NCBI GenBank assembly: GCA_003162255.1
Contig: PMMJ01000491.1
Location: 1 to 8,516 of the forward strand
Source: Acidobacteriaceae bacterium
GTDB lineage: Bacteria; Acidobacteriota; Terriglobia; Terriglobales; Acidobacteriaceae
DNA length: 8,516 nt
Direction of reading: 5' to 3'
The first letter of the stretch is position 1. Every line of letters starts with the position of its first letter. Below the pieces are notes generated by a model. It saw only the letters and a list, made by a program, of their open reading frames with translations, did not search any database and was not told the origin of the DNA. This document shows, in pieces, positions 6,604-8,516 of this stretch. A program made the translations under genes and the position numbers.

Positions 6604-7392
6604 ATGGAAAGGATCGTCAAACAAGGCAAGCTGATATTTGCCGTCGCCGTCGCTGCGATTGGCGCAGAAAATCTGATTTGTGTCCACCTTGCGCAACCGG
6701 TGTTCGCCAAGAACCATCTAGAAGTTCCCGTGATTCCTTTCGTCCCGGCAATCCCTTTCCTCGCGTATTGTGTCGGTATCGGTCTCCTCGCAGCCGGGCT
6801 GAGCATTGCGGCCAACATCCAGCCACGACTTGCGGCGATTCTCCTGGGACTTTTCTTCCTCTTATGTGCCCTGGTTCTTCTCGGCCCCAAAGCCGTCGCG
6901 AGTCCACTCGATCTAAATGTCCGCACGTGTGTTTTTGAAGCCTTGGCGTTAGGTGCTTCGGCATTGACCTTGGCTGGGTGCACGAAGGAGGAGGGCGATA
7001 ATTCTCCAGGCGAAGGTCGTCTTGCCAATATCGCGATCGATAAACTGATCGCATCGGGTCCCTACCTCCTCGCGACATCGTCCGTCGTTTTCGGCGTTAC
7101 CCACTTTCTTATTCTCCGGTTCATCGCCAGCCTCGTACCGGCCTGGATCCCTGGCGGCCTGTTCTGGGCGTATTTCACGGGCGCGGGGTTCATTGCCGCC
7201 GGTATCAGCATCGCGACTGGATTGATGGCGCGATGGGGAGCCTTTTGGCTGGGCGTCATGTTCCTACTCTGGTTCTTGCTCCTCCATGCTCCCAGGGTGG
7301 CATTTCACCCACACATTCCTGCCGAGTGGTCGAGCGCGTTCATTGCTCTGGGATTGGGCGGTGGGTCCTGGATTTTGGCCCTTTCATTCTGA
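6604..7392 (+). CDS. internally duplicated DoxX-like eight-helix membrane protein
   Basis: This integral membrane protein has 262 residues and about eight helices: near 10-30, 50-70, 73-94, 107-125, 152-174, 184-205, 209-228 and 241-262. The two four-helix halves align. Residues 52-96 (FLAYCVGIGLLAAGLSIA...) and 187-231 (FWAYFTGAGFIAAGISIA...) align without gaps, with 21 of 45 identical by hand count. A 22-residue hydrophilic linker (CTKEEGDNSPGEGR) joins the halves. The four-helix unit with AAGISI and a following R-W-(A/G)-A-x-x-LG helix resembles DoxX/DoxX-like proteins. The biochemical role is unknown. The second half keeps the VPAWIPGG entry to its second helix, while the first has a diverged VPVIPFVPAI. 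ATG 6604 has only a weak Shine-Dalgarno (GTGAGTG). A distinct promoter is not evident, but the 128-base gap after map suggests separate transcription. Confidence 0.82.
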   Translation: MERIVKQGKLIFAVAVAAIGAENLICVHLAQPVFAKNHLEVPVIPFVPAIPFLAYCVGIGLLAAGLSIAANIQPRLAAILLGLFFLLCALVLLGPKAVASPLDLNVRTCVFEALALGASALTLAGCTKEEGDNSPGEGRLANIAIDKLIASGPYLLATSSVVFGVTHFLILRFIASLVPAWIPGGLFWAYFTGAGFIAAGISIATGLMARWGAFWLGVMFLLWFLLLHAPRVAFHPHIPAEWSSAFIALGLGGGSWILALSF

Positions 7393-7517
7393 GCGCAGCC
7401 GTCGTCAACAGAATGTAATTTTGTAGCCTTGGCTCACTCCGAAGATTGACCCAGCGGCCGGCTTCGGGATAAAGTTCAAAGTCAAGGTCCAGTGTTTCCC
7501 CTCCGTCCCGTTTTGCG

Positions 7518-8516
7518 ATGGTTGCCATGCGCTCCGCTTCGTCCAAACTCGCCGTTCCGAAACTCGCCGTCCTGCTGTTTGCGCTGGCCAGCTTGGCTTG
7601 GGCGTCGTCGCCTCAATTCTCCTGGCAGAATCGGATCGGGCTAAAGACCGGCGATCAGTGGGAACCGTCCGTGGCGGCTGACGGTTCGGGACGGATCTAC
7701 GTTCTTTATCCGCACTACGGGAAGGTAGCCGATTGCCAAGGCTGCCGCGTGCCCACCATGTTGCTGGTGACGAGCAACGACAACGGCAAGACCTGGCAGA
7801 CTCCAACCGTGATGCTGGAGTCTGGTTCGGGCCAGTTTGATCCGCAGATTGCCGTGGATCCAGCCGACCGGCGCACTGTGTATGCCGCGTGGCTGCAGAA
7901 CAGTAAACGCGTGGTCGTGCTCGCCAAGTCGGTGGACTTCGGCGCGACCTGGGCCTTTACGATTGCGGTTCGCGGCGGCGAGGAACTCGATAAACCCGCG
8001 CTGGCGGTGCGCGGCCAGAGCGTCTATGTGGCTTTCAATCATGAAGAAGAGGTGTGGGTGGCGGCCTCGCAGGATGGCGGGCGCAGCTTCACGCCGACGC
8101 GCGTGAATGCCGACAGCCGCCCGGGATGGTCTCTGCTGGGGGCGGCCACGGTCGATCCCGCGGGCAACGCGTATCTGGCCTGGGCTTCGTACTCAAAAGC
8201 GGGAGGAGCGCGCGGCGCGGTGAATCTGTATGTTGCGAAGTCGGCGGACGCGGGTAAGTCTTGGAGTCCGACTCTGCTCGACGTTTCCGCGGCAGCGCCC
8301 GACTGCAAGGACGAAGACTGTGGCGAGGCATTTCTGGGCGCGCAGGTCGCTCTGACCTCGGACGCCGCCGGAACTCTTTACGCGCTCTGGAGCGCCGGCA
8401 GTGCGCCCATGGGCCCGCAGCGCATTTATTTTTCATCGTCGACCAACGGCGGCGAGAACTGGCTGCCCCGTGTCAGCGTTTCCTACGCCGCGCCAGGGGT
8501 GGAACATGCTTTCCCG
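7518..8516 (+). CDS. exported Asp-box (BNR) repeat protein, sialidase-like, truncated by window end
   Basis: The frame is open from ATG 7518 to the last base, so 333 residues are visible and the C-terminus is missing. A signal peptide is clear: basic n-region, then LAVLLFALASLAWA, with cleavage near residue 29. Five Asp-boxes (S-x-D-x-G-x-[TS]-W type) mark successive beta-propeller blades: SNDNGKTW (86-93), SVDFGATW (138-145), SQDGGRSF (184-191), SADAGKSW (242-249) and STNGGENW (308-315, Asp replaced by Asn). This is the fold of sialidases and many non-enzymatic exo-proteins; no sialidase Arg triad can be assigned, so enzyme activity is not claimed. Cys pairs C73/C76 and C263/C268 could form disulfides. 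ATG 7527 is an equally possible start; neither has a good Shine-Dalgarno. An in-frame stop at 7470 rules out a longer protein. The signal peptide contains an in-frame five-codon duplication. Confidence 0.85.
   Translation, partial: MVAMRSASSKLAVPKLAVLLFALASLAWASSPQFSWQNRIGLKTGDQWEPSVAADGSGRIYVLYPHYGKVADCQGCRVPTMLLVTSNDNGKTWQTPTVMLESGSGQFDPQIAVDPADRRTVYAAWLQNSKRVVVLAKSVDFGATWAFTIAVRGGEELDKPALAVRGQSVYVAFNHEEEVWVAASQDGGRSFTPTRVNADSRPGWSLLGAATVDPAGNAYLAWASYSKAGGARGAVNLYVAKSADAGKSWSPTLLDVSAAAPDCKDEDCGEAFLGAQVALTSDAAGTLYALWSAGSAPMGPQRIYFSSSTNGGENWLPRVSVSYAAPGVEHAFP
7541..7570 (+). repeat. in-frame 15-bp duplication in a signal peptide
   Basis: AAACTCGCCGT occurs at 7545-7555 and again at 7560-7570, a 15-base period equal to five codons. 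It yields KLAV twice (SKLAV then PKLAV) in the n/h-region of the exported Asp-box protein's signal peptide. It probably arose by slippage and lengthens the signal peptide without shifting frame. Confidence 0.6.

Noticed and set aside
7733..7747. CQGCR in the Asp-box protein as a c-type haem site
   Set aside because: The motif needs CxxCH; Arg replaces His, so a disulfide or structural pair is more likely.
7405..8042. Minus-strand open frames (133 residues each)
   Set aside because: They are antisense to the signal peptide and Asp-boxes of the exported protein, which is the better coding explanation.

Overview
The window looks like ordinary chromosomal DNA from a moderately GC-rich, Gram-negative soil-type bacterium. 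Acidobacteriota is the most likely source. That is an inference from recognised protein types: a zinc-ribbon Ser/Thr kinase carrying a large periplasmic and polytopic membrane part, a small zinc-finger membrane protein, a Met/His-rich outer-membrane-type barrel and a secreted Asp-box protein. I see no RNA gene, CRISPR array, insertion sequence, phage gene or clear rho-independent terminator.

Layout. Positions 1-237 hold the C-terminal end of a WalJ/YycJ-type metallo-beta-lactamase-fold hydrolase. It is followed after 6 bases by a small two-helix membrane protein with an HX3CX2C motif (244-684). A predicted outer-membrane beta-barrel with a Met/Asp-rich N-terminus follows (814-2157), then a four-helix membrane protein of unknown function (2268-2693). 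These four genes are on the plus strand. The central block on the minus strand is a 933-residue membrane-bound Ser/Thr protein kinase (2730-5531), convergent with the gene to its left. Divergent from it is type I methionine aminopeptidase (map, TTG start, 5732-6475). After that come an eight-helix membrane protein built from two copies of a DoxX-like unit (6604-7392) and a secreted Asp-box (BNR) protein (7518 to the window end). The last is easily missed because its reading frame runs off the window without a stop.

How the genes relate. Apart from the first two, which are almost contiguous, the genes have gaps of about 110-200 bases and no shared pathway, so the window reads as a set of separate transcription units. 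Most products act at the envelope: two polytopic membrane proteins, a sensor-like kinase, an outer-membrane protein and an exported protein. Map is the one clear housekeeping cytosolic enzyme.

The most unusual small-scale signals are three short near-perfect tandem or direct duplications with a period of 15-16 bases, each at or near a gene's 5' end (731-759, 2236-2267, 7541-7570). The second ends exactly at a start codon and overlaps a possible 11-codon upstream ORF. At protein scale, the kinase fusion and the internally duplicated DoxX-like protein deserve attention. I found no convincing evidence of a new defence or mobile system here.
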